In this document: one piece after another, positions 23,691 through 37,506 of the stretch
Layout: the number at the start of each line of letters is the position of its first letter
How positions within the stretch are numbered: the first letter of the stretch is position 1
Assembly (NCBI RefSeq): GCF_050624435.1
Contig: NC_134530.1
Span: forward strand, 143,756,721-143,820,720
DNA: 64,000 nucleotides
Direction: 5' to 3'
From: Tenrec ecaudatus
Lineage: Eukaryota; Chordata; Mammalia; Afrosoricida; Tenrecidae
Translations under genes and position numbers: made by a program
Notes under the pieces: model-generated
Told to the model about the DNA's origin: nothing
The model's database searches: none
What the model saw: only the letters and a program-made list of their open reading frames with translations

Positions 23691-24049
23691 GTATAACAGG
23701 TACCATTGCCATGAGCACCGTCCCTGGCACATAGAAGGTCCTTCTGAAAACCCTTGCGGCCAACCAGCGTGAGCCAGCTAATGTTGGACATGGCTCCTGG
23801 GAGATATGTAAACTGCAACACTCAAGACATTTTTATGACTGATTTGTTGCTAATGAGATTGAAGATTTATTCTCTTTTTCAGAGTGTTTTAATTTACATC
23901 GACCATCAGATCCACTTTAGATGGCTGTAATGTAGTGTCAACTGGGGGACTTCCTCCTAAATTGCAGGGTCGGCCAGGCAGCACGTACTCACACGTTTAG
24001 AAAAATGCTTGCTCAGGATTTAATTAAATAATGGACTTAATGAAAAACA

Positions 24050-24640
24050 AAAGCCCATAGTAATGTAGGGAACTTGAAAAGCAGTAAATAAAAACCAAAG
24101 TACAAAAGCTTTTGTTTTGGAGAACATTCACAGCAAAACATGTGAGTCCACCTGTTTCTGCTTGTACAGTTGAGTGGCCCTGACACATTCTGCATTGCGC
24201 CACACCGCCCACCGCCTTCACCCACCTTTCCTGAGCTCTTCCTTCCCCAGTCACACAAACACACTGCCCTCTAGGGTTCCCGTCTGCCCTTCCAGTTGAT
24301 GTCTATTTGATCCCGTACAGAAGATTTGGAAAGAGCATAATGCTCAAGACAGACTGTTTCTGTGTTTTGCTAATTAAGATAAGCTATTTGGTTTAGGATG
24401 ATTTCAGCGGGTGTTTTGGTGTAGCGTTTTAAGATGATTTCAGGGCAGTAGTTTCAGCAGTTTCTATAGCCCCATGGCTTCAGAAAATTTGGAGTCCATG
24501 AGCATTTGAAAATCTGTTTTGCATTTTCCCACTTTCGATCAGGATTCTTCTGTGTAATATTTGATCCAGTGGTCAGTAATGTAGCCAGGCACAGTGGAGT
24601 TCTGATCTAATGGCAAAGGGGGCATGAGCTCCACTGGTAT
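24050..24640 (-). repeat. Older LINE 3'-end repeat fragment
   Basis: Diverged afrotherian repeat text: 'ACATTCACAGCAAAACATG', 'ACACTGCCCTCTAGGG', 'GTCCATGAGCATTTGAAA', 'TCTAATGGCAAAGGGGGC'. I recall the same text from elephant L1-associated 3' regions. Assignment is from memory. Confidence 0.55.
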
Positions 24641-24999
24641 TTAAGTAAGTTATTACGATTTTCTTTAAAAAAAATATTTATCAAGTTAAAACAACAAATT
24701 CAAATAGGTTTCAGAGATCTTGTTTGGATCATATCACATATGAAATTAAACTATCGTCTCTGCTATTTCTGTAAGTACACTCATCACAGCGTATAAATAA
24801 CCTCTTTTTTTTTCAGAATACTTCCTTTGAGGCACATACAAGTCTTTTATACTTAGTCACTTCGAACCTGTCAAACTTAGTAGAGATCTATTTCTCATTA
24901 CCCTGGTGTTTCCTGGAACAAAATAGCTGCTCAGTAAAAATTTTTATTCTTCATTAAAAAAATTTCATTCTTGTGAGGATGTTTAGCATAGTGGTTAAC

Positions 25000-25190
25000 A
25001 GCATACCCTCTGAAGTCAGACTGCTTAAAAACCGAGTTCTCCCTTACCTAGCTGTAACCTTGGGAAACGTAATTTCTCTGTGCTGTTTCCTTATCTCTAA
25101 AGTGGAGGAGATAAAGGTATTTCATAGGATTGCCACTTGGGATTGAGTATGATGATATTGTCAAGTAGAAGAGGGCATGTAGTACTAGAG
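25000..25190 (+). repeat. MIR element
   Basis: 'GCCTACCCTCTGAAGTCAG'-like opening, 'CTAGCTGTAACCTTGGG', 'CTCTAAAGTGGAGGAGATAA' and 'CATAGGATTGCCA' form a diverged MIR. Confidence 0.75.
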
Positions 25191-26077
25191 AACTGAGTAT
25201 CTGCTGGTTGTAATTAAGTCAAGATGGATGCTCTTGGTTATAAGTAATGGAGGCTTCAAAGTTTTATGTAATTAAAATATAACAGGATTTTTCCTAATAA
25301 TTTTTACAGTCCCTTCAGACTATAGATAGCTACAGAGACCGTTGAAGGTTCTATTAGCTAAGGAAGACTCAACTATTATTCTCTTTCCCGGAGTCTACCT
25401 TCTTTTTAGTTTTCTTTAATTATTACTGGGAAGCTCTCCATAGGCCAAATTGATGTTCAGTCATTCTGTTGACAGGCAAAATTCTAGTGTGCCAGCAGGT
25501 AGAATTGCTTATCCTAATGGCAAATTTTTGTATTGAAAATTTGTGTTTCTATTATGTTTTAACTGATAGTGTTGAAATTTTAAATCATTTTTATAATTTA
25601 TCAAAAATATTTAGAACAGTAAGGACAACATTTTTGGTATGGCTCCCTTTATAAACTTACTGAACTTGGTCATGTGAAAATACTTTATTTGAAAGGTCGG
25701 TCTTTTTTTCCCTGTTGTAACTCAATATAAAGAAGAATATAAATGTACCTTTTACCAAACCTCTTCAGTTTAGTCCCATGAGCCTTATGTATATGATTGT
25801 TGTCAGTGTGTGCCAGGATGTGATTGACAGAGGTTAGCCAGCACTGGTATAATGGACAAGAGCCCTGCCATTGATGCACACAAAAGTGCATTCCAATCCA
25901 ACCTCCCTCCACGCACTAGCTGTCAGACCCAGGGCAGTAACAACCAGAAGCTAGTTGGCACCTATGTTGAGATGAGTTGCCGCTTGATGCCTGGTTCTGC
26001 CTGATTTCTGATTCACAATGAGGGGGGTATGTAAAGTGCTTACTTAGCATTAATGCCCTGGGTACTTGTGAAGGGGC

Positions 26078-26134
26078 TTCTCAGTTGATTCAGATTCATG
26101 GTGACCCTGTAGGACAGAGTAGAACTGCCTGCCT
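26078..26134 (-). repeat. AfroSINE tail fragment
   Basis: 'CAGTTGATTCAGATTCATGG', 'TGACCCTGTAGGACAGAGTAG' is the reversed 3' end of the SINE only. Confidence 0.7.
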
Positions 26135-27097
26135 AGCAAATAACTAATGCGCAAGAAATGACAACTATTGTTATCACGGTGTTTGTGAAGTTTATCTTTT
26201 TAGTAGTTGGTTTTTTAAAGACGTTTTTATTCAAGTGTTTGACCGGTTTTGAATATTAATATAGCCTTTTTTGACATCTTGAAGTAATTTTAGTAAATAC
26301 TAGTGTAGTGAAGGGTTTAAGTCTTCTTGTATAATGTTGCTCCGTTGACTAAGATCAGGGCAGTGCTTAATTCCTTTGTGCATAGGGTCGCAGTGAGTCA
26401 AAACCAGCTTGAGTGTACTTAATGAGGACGATATTGTTGTAACTTAATGAATGATCATCTTTCAAATGTTCATTTCTTGATAGTTCAGCTTCTGAGAAGA
26501 CATTATTACACACAAAGTGAGATGAATGCTTTGCCTTGAGTGTTTGCTGGTAGTAGTGGTCTGGCAAAAATTAAGTTGCAGCGAATTGGACTCATCCAAT
26601 TAATTAAAACCCTGTATTATGTAATTAATTATTCATAATTAAATTTCTGCATAATAGCATATTCTTATTAAGATTAATTATATCATTTGATTAAATATGC
26701 CATTGCATTATATTCTCCTGTAGAATCAGTCTTTATATTTGCCATTTATTTGGATTATTCATGGTCAGCTATTTCTTGTAAAGATACACAAAGTAAACAC
26801 TTGTATAAAAACAAAATTGGCCTTGCAAAATAAGTCATTTTATGAGCACTTATTCTTCTTTGTCTTTCACCTAAGTGTAGTCATCTTTGACCAACTAATC
26901 CAAGTGATTTTCTTTCTTATCTGAATTCCTGTAAGATAGTGAGGATTGTGAAATAGAGTGCTTAGCATGTAGATTATTTATTTTAGCATGTGGTGGATTT
27001 GACAGTATGCATAAACCTTTTAATTTGTCAAGCTGATTTGTACGATTACTTAAAAAGTTATTCATTTTTGCATTTTTCTTTGATAAAATAGTTCTTA

Positions 27098-27215
27098 AAG
27101 GAGTTCTTGGGTGATGTGAATGGTTAAGGACTCAACTGACACGCAAGATTGGAGGGGTGAGTCCACCCACAGTGGTGCCTCAGAAGGAAACCTGGTGGTC
27201 TAATTCTGACAGACC
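27098..27215 (+). repeat. AfroSINE, degraded
   Basis: 'AGGAGTTCTTGGGTGATGTG', 'AATGGTTAAGGACTCAACTG' and 'GAGTCCACCCACAGTGGTGCC' match the SINE head. The 3' half is unclear. Confidence 0.65.
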
Positions 27216-28084
27216 AGGCACTGAGCCCTGAGGAGCAGAGGTCAGCGTGGACCCAGCTAGGGTTGGTGTTTGGTTAAGACCTACAGAGCTTCGCTCCTTA
27301 CGTGGCTCTCCTCAGCGTGCCTCCCTTATTGCGCTAGCTGCGTCATCTCTAAGTTTCTGGGATGAAAAAAGAAGTAGGTAGGTCTCAGCAGTTATTTCCT
27401 CTGTTTTCGCCCTTTCTTTCTCCTCTTCCTTACTGGATTTCTTCCACCGCATTTTTCAGAAACCCTTTTAGAGCATTAAAGGATTCACAAACTTTCTAAC
27501 CGTGTTAGCATAATTTATGGGCATATGCATTGTTCTCAGAAGGAGATTTTTCTTAATAAGTTTCTCTGATAGCACTGCCACACCTGTGTAAAATTATCAT
27601 CTCCAGGAAAAGGCCACGTTACGAGATAGCCAGTTGCCAGAAAAGAATGGAATGTCCAGATTGCAAAGATAGTTGGTAGGGAGATGCCAGGAGATGGTGA
27701 AGTATCACAGTGAAGAGTCGGAGCTCCTCTTTCAGAGACCAGTTTATTTGGAATTTTTGAGAACTTTCTTTACTGTGATGGGTCTTCTTTCTCCTCTTCC
27801 TCTCCTGAATTAGTGAACAACCACTTAATCCAAGGCAGTATATCTAACAGACCTTGTTTAAACCCTTCGCCCTCTCTGATCATCTGTCTGTTCTGATGGG
27901 ATCATCGAGGATGAAAACCACTTGTGTTTACTCTTGTAATCAGTCAGTTGGCAATCCCTGACTTAGCTGTAAACCAGACTTTTAGATTTCTTTGACCAGT
28001 AAAACATTTTTTTAAATGTGGACTGACCAAGAGTTCCAATATTTTATTTTTCTTAGAAAATGCATTTTTAAAAATTCCCGACTA

Positions 28085-29125
28085 AATGGCATTTATAGAG
28101 GTCTAAATAAAGGCATGTACATATGTAAATACATTTATATATGAGGATGGGGAAATAGATCTATGTGCATATATTTATAGGTTTAGTGTTACGGTAGCCT
28201 AAGGACATTGGGCCTCCACTCAAGTACTCTCAATGCAAGAATACTTCCTTCTATTAAATTGGCGTTCTATGATGCTCACCCTTCTGACACAACCGCTGAA
28301 GACAAAGCTTGTGAATAAGCAAATGTGGTGAAGAAAGCTGATGGTGCCCAGCTATCAAAAGATACAAGTGGCCATCTAGCTCAGAAGCAACAAAGCCCAC
28401 ATGGAAGAAGCACACTAGCCTGTGCGATCACGAGGTGTCGGGATCAGGTATCAGGCATCATCAGAACGAAAAATCATATCACAGTGAATGAGGGGAAGTG
28501 TGGAGTGGAGACCCAAGGCACATTTGTAGGCCACTGGACATCCCCTTACAGAAGGGTCTCTGGGAGGAGACAGCCAGTCAGGGTGCAATGTAGCAACAAT
28601 GAAACATACAACTTTCCTCTAGTTCCTAAATGCTTCCTCCTCCTCCACTATCATGATCCCAGTTCTACCTTACAAATCTGGCTAGACCAGAGGATGTACA
28701 CTGGTACAGATAGGAACTGGAAACATAGGGAATCCAGGACAGATGATCCCTTCAGGACCAGTGGTGTGAGTGGTGATGCAGGGAGGGTAGAGGGAGGGTG
28801 GGCTGGAAAGGGGGAAGCGAATACAAGGATCTACATGTGACCTCCTCCCTGGGGGATGGACAGCAGAAAAGTGGGTGAAGGGAGACGTTGGACAGGGCAA
28901 GATATGACAAAATCGTAATTTATAAATTATCAAGAGTTCATGAGGGAAGAGGGAGCAGAAGGAGGGGCAAAATGAGGAGCTGATGCCAGGGGCTTAGGTG
29001 CAGAGCAAATGTTTTGAGAATGATGAAGGCAATGAATGTACAGATGTGCTTTACACAATTGATGTGTGTATGGATTGTGATAAGAGTGGTATGAGCCCCT
29101 AATGAAATGATTTAAAACAACAACA
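28085..29125 (+). repeat. Long LINE 3'-end repeat with imperfect target duplication
   Basis: A 5'-truncated copy of about 1.04 kb from 'GGCATTTATAGAGGTC' to 'CTAATGAAATGATTTAAAAC' plus a CAA-rich tail. It includes the family motifs 'TCAGAAGCAACAAAGCCC', 'GGACATCCCCTTACAG' and 'AAATTATCAAGAGTTCATG'. The 13-mer AAATTCCCGACTA at 28072-28084 recurs with one change at 29152-29164 (AAATTCCAGACTA), which fits a slightly aged target-site duplication. The open frame across 28325-28840 has no protein signature and is chance. Confidence 0.85.
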
Positions 29126-30344
29126 ACAAAAAGAGTACCAAACTATAAAATAAATTCCAGACTACCCTTTATTATGATTACTATTTAATTTTCCTCCTCA
29201 AAACTTATTTTGATAAAATGACTTGGCTATGGTCTAACTCCCCCTTTTTGAAATCTCATTGTACTTTGTGTCTATTTTATGGCACTTAGGGTTTCTACCT
29301 TGGAGTATGGTTACTCGTAAACTTGTTAGCTGCCATGGGTGGTGCATGGTGCCCACATGTATTACAGTAGAACTCTGCATCATGATGTCTTCAGTGGCTA
29401 ACATGTTTCAGAAGTAGATCCCCAGACCTTTCTTCAGTGTAAAACTCTGCTAAAATGTCTTGTCTGTAAGGAACAGAAACCTAGTTAGATCAATTCAAAT
29501 AAAGAAGAGATTTACTAAAAGGAGACAGTAGGCAATTTTGGAGGCATCAGGCATCCAGGATAGAGAAAACTGAACTACAACCAGGTCACATAGATTGTGA
29601 CACATCCCACCCTCCTTCTAGAACAGAAAGATCACTTGCTGTGCTTTGCTGGTAAGTTGGCTCTTCAGACCAGCTGTTTCTGCTCATTTGTGACTTTTTG
29701 TCCCTGCCCCACCCTCTCCTCCCCTCCAATTTTCAGGGTGCATGTGGATTTGGCTGGCTTTCACACCTTATCTTGTGCACATACTAGCTGATTTTGGTAC
29801 TTTGAATGCTTTATGCCATCTGCCTCGGGCTCCCAGGATCCCTGTTCCAGGTTCAAGTGGCTACACTAGCTCTGGTGGTAGGATGGCAGAGGTGAAGGTG
29901 CATCATGAGTTTTATCCTGTGTTCAAAGACTGACGTGTGGGTCAGCTCCTCTGAGTGCTAATGGTGAAGCAGGAACAGTGCTTATCACCTTGTGGTACTC
30001 ATTAAGTCTAAGTGGAATATGATGGAATGGGATGGAAATATTGAGGAACTAGACATGCCACTCCTTTATTCGCTCATTCACTCGTGGCAGCATTCTTTCC
30101 ATTTCCCAATGTTGCCATTTTATATGGCTGGGAGATGAAATTCAACTTGAGCTAGGACAGAAGAATTTATAATTCCTAATGTCAACACATCCATTTCAGA
30201 ATAGTTAATATGACTTGAGTTTGATTGCCCCTGATTTTAATTCACAAATTATTACTTTAAAAGTCAATCCCTTCAAAGTCTGTGTTTCATCACTCTTGCG
30301 GTTTTTCTCGCTAGTTTTCCTTACAATTTTTCTGAGCGATAGCT

Positions 30345-30505
30345 TGGGTGGCACAAATGGGTAAGCTCATTACTGTCTGAAAGGTTGGGGTTTTGAACTT
30401 GAGCTGGTGATCCAAATTGTCACAGCCTGGCAAACCCTCGGGAGTGGTAGTATTTTTGCTCTCATGGGGTCCACATGATTTGGGATCAGCTAGGTGGTCA
30501 GCCAC
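30345..30505 (+). repeat. AfroSINE, diverged
   Basis: 'GCTTGGGTGGCACAAATGGG', 'CATTACTGTCTGAAAGGTTGG', 'TTTTGAACTTGAGC' resemble the head. The tail is eroded. Confidence 0.65.
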
Positions 30506-30862
30506 TCCGAACAATAACAACTGAGTACTGAAAATATCTGAGGCTGAGGAAGAGGTTAGTAAAACAGATGCTTTTGCCCCTTGTTAATAACCTGCTTACA
30601 TTTTTGTTAGGTAATAGGTAAAGACATTTGGCAAAATAGATTGCTGAGAAATGTTAACCTTTTACTGGTTGGGTCTTTTCCTTATGTTTAGTTAGTTTAA
30701 CTTCGTTTTACTTTATCAGTGGATTGGGACTTATTAGTACTCAGGATTTAGAACATTAAGAGTAAAAACAAATTTTTAAATATATATATAACTAGGTCAG
30801 TGGATACGGAATTTGTTCAGGGTGCTAAGGGGCTTTTTAAAAATTTTGTTTTCTAGGTAACT

Positions 30863-31030
30863 ATATAGTGGTCTCAGTGTCATTGAATCAGTACTGACTC
30901 CTAACCTCATGACTTCAAAGCAAAGCGTGCTGCCGTCATGTCAGTTCTGACTCAGCACGGTTTCCAAGGCTGTGAATCTTTAGCAGGAGCAAACTGTCTC
31001 ATTTTTCCCCCTTGGGCTCATTTCTTTGAA
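30863..31030 (-). repeat. AfroSINE, diverged
   Basis: 'ATTGAATCAGTACTGACTCC', 'GTCAGTTCTGACTCAGCACGG', 'TTTCCAAGGCTGTGAATC' are reversed SINE tail and middle. The head is weak. Confidence 0.6.
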
Positions 31031-31796
31031 CTGATAACCAAATTCAGAGATGGGAGATATGAAGTAATAGGCAAAGAACAAAAACATTGAGAAATGGGAG
31101 CTTAGTTTTAGCCCTCAATTCCGAGTTCATTTTCCTTCGGTACCAGTGAGGTTGGATTGCAGGAGTCCCTTGTTCAATGTTAATACTACCAACTAGAGAG
31201 AATTATTTTAGCACGTTATAAAGTCTATTTTTGTGTTATTAGTTCTCGTTCTTCAGTTTGGTTGAAATTAGTTATTATCATAAGCCTAGGAGCAAGATAG
31301 ACAATATCAAGGTTTAAAGTCATAAATTGTGCAAAGGGCAAATAAATGATTCTAGTGCTTGAAGAGGCCCCTCACGGCAGCTTTGTCTTTATTTCTGGAT
31401 AATGCTTTTTCAGTGTGTAGCAAGTTAAGAGTTATCTTTAAGCTTATCTATCCAGGCTATTCTGTTACCTGCTTAGTAATCAGCTGGATCATTTCTGTAA
31501 TTCAAGCCACTTGAACTGAACAACATTGTGTTAGGATCAACTGTTGAGTTGTTTTAGTTTGAGACAGCACCTGGTGTAAATGAAGTAGCCTGTTTTTCAC
31601 GACTTGCTATTAAGCTGTAATAGAAATTAATGCGTCTGATGTGAACCAAGCAAGAAGAAAGACACCAAAAAGCTCAAACCTGTTTGATGCTATCATGTCC
31701 TTAGAAACAAGTTTCCTCCAAAATCCGTGCTAGGCTTGGAGGTAATTACAGGCTTAGAAAGATTATTAACTGTTTAAAATTATCCGAGCTATTGTG

Positions 31797-31985
31797 ATCT
31801 CTTACTATTTTTTAAAAAATAAATCGACTTATTAGGGGCTTGTACAAATCTTATAATAATCCATGCATCATTTGTATCAAGCACATTTGTACGTATGTCG
31901 CGACCATCATTTTCAAAACATTTTCTATTTGAACCTTTGGTATCAGCTCCTCTTTTTAACCTCCCTGAATTATTACTATTTTTGA
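31797..31985 (-). repeat. LINE 3'-end repeat, short copy
   Basis: 'GGGGCTTGTACAAATC', 'CATCATTTGTATCAAGCACA', 'TTTGTACGTATGTCG' and 'TTGGTATCAGCTCCTC' match the last roughly 190 bp of the AATAAAATGATTT family, reversed. The changes mark it as older than the copy at 6023. Confidence 0.75.
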
Positions 31986-34900
31986 GTGTGGACCTCCTTT
32001 TTTGCCACCAGGTCCTTTTCAAATGGATAAGTGTTTTTAACATTTATACAAAAGTTGTTTCCATTTTTTTCAATGATATTTTCCCTCTCAAAATATTGTT
32101 ACTTAACTAATAATATTTCAGTGGTTTGGTTTTTTTTTGCCTAGCAGCTCATGTAAACCTACAGTTGTTAAGAGTCAGGAACATCACACCATAATCAAAA
32201 CACACACTCTAAATTTAAATTGTGCTGAATCTCATTTTCTTTTCGTGCCTGCTGGTCACACCTACTACATGGGTGATACAGGGGCCATATAATCAAATTT
32301 CCTCTCCATTAGCAAGGATTCCTGCCATCTTTTAATCTTTCAGCAATAATTGATTGTAGAAGCAGTTTATCCTGGGTCAGATTCTAAACTGCCCTTTATC
32401 CTTTTAGCTTGAAATTTGAAATCTAAATTGTTTTCCATTAAATTCTGAGAATTTACAGAAATGTTGCACAGTGTGAGGATTTCTGTTTTAATGTCTCTGG
32501 GTGGCACAAACCAGGGGTTCAAACCAATTCTTCCTGGTTCAGTCACGGCCAGAGGCAGTGAAAGCAGAGCAGAATTGAATTTGTAAACTGTAGCTATACC
32601 TTACCAATAACTGAGACAGGAAAAACTACAGGTTGCCGTCCTGTTAGAAACATAATCTCAGCCCTAGAAATAAAGGCAGTGTGCATGTTGCATAGCAACC
32701 AACTCTCTTGGTTGATGGAGTTACAAACCCTGGAGCCCTGCTCAAAGATGGAAGCTTACTGCTCCTCTGAACGTGTTAGTTTCCACAGTCTTGGCAGTAA
32801 TTCAAGGTTTCTGAATCAGGCCCAGAAGGGTTCCCCTGTGCCTCATCTTAATTGCCTATTTCTAACTAAGACTTCGACCCATAATAAATAAATCCCACAT
32901 AATTGGTTCATTTCAGCTTTTAAAAAATAATTTGCTTTATTTCCTCTACTACATTTTTTGTGAATTAGGGTTTACATTTCAGCTTCTTCTACTTACCATA
33001 AGCAAAGTATATCTTTCATATTTTTGTTATTGTCAGAATAAAAATAAACACATAATTATGCCCACTAATATTTGTAGTTTGTGAGCCCCCCAACTTTTTC
33101 TAGGTTGCTTAACTATTTTAAAAATACATATAATTTAAAAAAAACCTAAGCTTAGATTTATAGGAAAGTTACAAAGAGAATTCCTATATTGGTTTCATGT
33201 GGCTTCCCTTAAGGTTGATTTCTTACATTAATATTGTATGCATTATTGCCTGTTAAACTCCTTTCTTTACTTGGATTCCAGCAGTTTCCCCAGCATTTTC
33301 CTCTGAGATCCAATCCGGGATACTGTATTACACTTAGCTGAGGTTACTTTTGATTGAGTTTTATGGTTATCCAAAAGAAGGGCCATTTGTTAGCTTCTTT
33401 TATGATATGTAACTGATGGTCTCTAGTGAGAAGTAGACAAAACTTTAAAAGCTATTCAAATTGGGGAGATATAAAGTAGGCCTTGATTTATGTATGTGGA
33501 ATATGATCATAGGAGTGTAGCCATTTTTGTTTGTGGGGAGTGGACATGTGTACCAGGGATATCCTTCTGTGTGAGATATAGGTCCTGAATGATAAATGCT
33601 AACTCTGCAGACAGCGGGTAATCGGAAGTAAACTCAGAGAATAGAGTTGGTTGGAAGGCTTGGTAGCATGCTTGAGCACTCACACGGATTGACCGGCATG
33701 AAGGAGCTGCAGAGACAGATTACAGGCTGGAAGAGGTCTGCAGGGGATTTGAAGAATGTGTGTTGGAAATTGTTTTAAGTGTTTTAAACTATATACTTGA
33801 AGGCTTCAAATGGTTTGTGGGGAAAGATTTTTTTTTAATGAATTCTTTGAATTTGTGTGTGTAATCTTAGCAGCTCTGCATTCTCCCCCTTGTTTCCCTC
33901 CTTTTTGCCATTCCTCCACTAATTTGTGCAGAAGTGTGTGATTTATGAGATCTAAATATGTGAAACTCAAACTTTTTGGGTTCTGATTTAACAGCATTGG
34001 TGAGAATTTATATAATAAAGGAAATTGAATGATAGGTATTGCTTATCACCTAGCAATTCAATTTACGCTGTTTTTGCTATTGGTGATTTTCAAACCTGTG
34101 GTGTTAATTTAAATTTGATTAAATTAGGTATAAGAAATTTTTTAATGTTGTCATTAGTATTTGAGGACCCAATGTAGGGAGTGGACTTCTAATATATGCC
34201 AATTTACTTTGGAGGTTGTCTCTCCTATATAAAAAGACTTACTGATATGGATTAACATGAGGTTTTTTGCATTGCACTTTTGGCCTTTTTGTTTTCTGTT
34301 ACTACAAGTAAAATACAGCCGTAATGAACATATTGCTACGTACCTGACAGGGTACTTCAGATTTGATATTCTAGTTATTTCTCACAAATACATTTTTAGA
34401 CAGCTAATTAGTTTTTAGTCATGTCATATGTAAATATTGTGTAGTTCAGGGTCAGTACCAAATGGCTTTCGTTGCCCTGCTTTCAAAAAAGAAAAAGGAA
34501 ACCTCCTGGAGGCCAAAATGAGAAGATTTAGGCAATTAACCCTCGCCCACCTTTGTTTCTGTTCACAAAGGGGAGCAGGAGATCCTGCCTCTCCCTCTTG
34601 TCCAAGTGCCCAAAGAGAATAGCAGGTCTTTAACAACACTCCAGTTATCTTGTTAATAATCTTAAATGATAACATTTTAAGAAAGGTTATTTCTTTTTTC
34701 AAGTCAGTCATTCTCAGGTGAATTATAAATGTTAAAAATGGCTAATAAAATGTTCTCCTTTGTGGCTTAAAGGCTATAAAGTGATAGGCATATCCATGTA
34801 ACTGGTGAAAGGAAGACACTGAGTAAACTGTACACACTGCTGTGTAAACTGTGGACATGTTTTACTTGTTAGAGCTTTTATTTTTTACCTTTCCCTCATT

Positions 34901-35457
34901 GCATGTTTACCTTTTAGAAATATGTAATGAAGTAATTGATTTGGGGAGACATAAAGATACCTAGTGCTTCACTTTTTAAGCTGGTGGGTTATAAATATTC
35001 CCTTCTATGTATATAATATTTATTCAAACAACTTAAAAATTTTAGGGCCAAAATGGTAATTTGATTCAGATTTCCTTAAAGTTAGCTTCTGTCTTTTTTT
35101 GGGGGGGTGGGCATGTAACAAAAAACTCAAGCTAGTTTTAAAAAGTTAGGAGGGTGGTTAAGAGGGATTTTGTTATGTTGGAAGGGCTGATGAGTCAAAC
35201 TTGAGGAACTGAGATTGTGGCCGGGTCCTGGTTTCTGCCTTTCCCTCTGAGTCAGGCGTTGGTTCTCTTTTGAGCCTTGCTAGTGCTACCTGTTTTGGCT
35301 CTCGTCTGCCCCAACCTCCCTCCTCACTCACTTTCTCTCCTCTTTCTTTCTTCTCTCATGGCATCTTTAAGTCTTTCTGTGTATTTGTCTTGTCACCTTT
35401 GCCTCTAGTCTAAGTTCCGCTGAATTCTTTCCTCTGTGACCTTGGTGCACATCTATA

Positions 35458-35664
35458 AAAACAAACTCACTGCAATTGACTCGATTCTGACTCATAGTGG
35501 TCCTCTGGGACAGAGTACAACTGCCCCCTAGTCTTCTGAGACTGCAGCTCTTTAGGGGAGTAGAAAAATTCACCTTTCTCCTGCAGAGCAACTAATGGTT
35601 TTGAACTGCTGACCTTGCCATTGGCAGTCCAACACATAACCCACTCCACCACGGGAGCTCCTCG
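35458..35664 (-). repeat. AfroSINE, near full length
   Basis: Tail 'GCAATTGACTCGATTCTGAC', 'CATAGTGGTCCTCTGGGAC', head 'TTTTGAACTGCTGACCTTGC' and 'CACCACGGGAGCTCC'. A complete minus-strand copy. Confidence 0.92.
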
Positions 35665-37278
35665 GTATGCAAGAAGCTCTGTAATGGTTGCCTACGTTTT
35701 CAGACTTTTCGTTGAGGGCAGCCTTTGGTTCGGCATCCTCAGATAAACTGGCAGTCCTGCTCATCTTTTACAGCTTGTAGATCTCTGGCCAGCCCGCGAG
35801 TTGTGCCTGTGTCAGGTGTCCACTCCTGCTCCAATCACAGAGGGCTGTGCCCCAGATTGTATTGGCAATCGCCCACTAAGGAATCAAACTAGAGATACTG
35901 AAATATATCAATTAAGTGTAATAAAAATGGGTTTCTATTATGTATGTTAATCCTTTTGGCAATTGGTGTGTGCTTTCTAGAAAACTCTGTTTTAGAGGAG
36001 CCCATTGTCTCTGTCCCAGCCACAACTCTGCCTTTCATGAGATGTAGTCATTGAGTAAAGAGTGAATGAGTACCCATGTATTTTGTGAACTGCTTTAGGT
36101 GTTAGGGTCCAGGAGTGGAAAGGACAGATTCACAGAAGTAGAGCTGTGGGTGCAAGGGACTTTGGGGATGGTTCTGGGTGTAGTGGCTTAGAAGGGAGCG
36201 AGGCCAGTGAGTGCGTCTAAGTCACTGTCAGGCACGGTTGTGGGGCGAGAGTTGAAAGCACAGCCAGGAGTGGGTGTGGAGCTGAGTAAAAAGAGAGCAG
36301 AAGAATGGAAATCTGTTTCTGTTAACTGCCCACGTGAAAACATTCCATCCATTGCAATTGGCATTTGCACAATGTGATTGGGCAAGCACTGTATCTCACA
36401 GAAACCCAACCCATTCATCTCACTGGTAGTTACTCTGTGCCTACGTGGCTCCAGATTGTGCTCTAGATTGGGGACCTTAATTTTAAAACACAAAATTTTG
36501 TGCTTTCAAGGAGAAGCTTGTGAGCTTAGAGGTAGTGGGATCCCAAGCAGGCATACCCCTAGAAAATTACACTAGTTTGATCAGGCACTAGTGTGAAATG
36601 TTTGACACCGACTGTGCTGAAGGCCCACTTTGAGCCTGGTCAGTGTGGCCCAGAGGGGAGGCACGCAGGTGTGGGAGTGCTAAAATGAGTTTCATTAGCA
36701 GTTGAATCCAAATTAAGAAAATCCACCCACAGTTTATGAGAAGCAAGAAGAGCAGGAACTGGGAAAGCATTAAAATAATTATTTTTAGCGTAGCCAGTGA
36801 TGGCTAGGAATAAGATAGGGTAAGAGGGCCTGGGAAGTACAGTTTGGGAGGTAATTTTGGAAATGAGCAAGCTCTGCCTGGTGCTGAGGGGAATACGGAG
36901 GGGGAGTGACCACTGTGCAGGGGAATGAGGAAGTTTCAGAGCGCATTCAAAGATGTCAGTGTAGATGTATTAAGAGGCCTGTGGGCTGGATAAGAGAATT
37001 CTGATATTTTACCCTAAGGAAATGTGTTAATGTCGAAGAAAAATACATTTCCTACAAGACCATAAATTCCAAAATTTTATTTGTGTGTGAAGTATTACTG
37101 TTCCAATAGTTGTAGGCAAGTAGGAAACATTTGTGTGTGGGGAACACCACAATTTTTCTTTATTCCGAAATATTTCCCCATTTATAATTCTTTTACCCTG
37201 TTTATTGATTTAGCACACACTCTTTTTTATTAAAAGTATTTTGATGATCTATCATCTTACTCTGGTGTTTCACTCTGT

Positions 37279-37337
37279 TAGCTAATAACATAGGCATTCT
37301 TAGGTGCTAGCTAATAACATAGGCATTCTTAGGTGCT
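37279..37337 (+). repeat. Tandem duplication of a 29-bp unit
   Basis: The 29-bp unit beginning 'TAGCTAATAACATAGGC' and ending 'TTAGGTGC' occurs twice head to tail with no mismatch, just before an AfroSINE. Confidence 0.9.
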
Positions 37338-37506
37338 GCAATGGATTTAAAGTGATTTACTACTAGCTAAAAGGTTAGGTGTTCAAACCTACCGAGAGGT
37401 GCCTTGGAAGCCTTGCCTGCCTGCTGGTTTACATTAGAAAACTCAGTCTTGAGAACCATTTGAAGCAGCTCTGCCCTCCAATGGATTCAGCAGCAACTAA
37501 CAACAA
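37338..37506 (+). repeat. AfroSINE, diverged
   Basis: 'GCTAAAAGGTTAGGTGTTC' and 'AAACCTACCGAGAGGTGCC' form the head; 'AACTCAGTCTTGAGAACC', 'AGCAGCTCTGCCCTCC' the middle and tail. Confidence 0.8.

Noticed and set aside
24261-24280. CTCF-like 'CACTGCCCTCTAGGG'
   Set aside because: It lies in a recognised repeat and departs from the core at key positions.
28325-28840. Open frame of 171 codons
   Set aside because: It lies entirely in a LINE 3'-end repeat; sister copies have different frames broken by indels.
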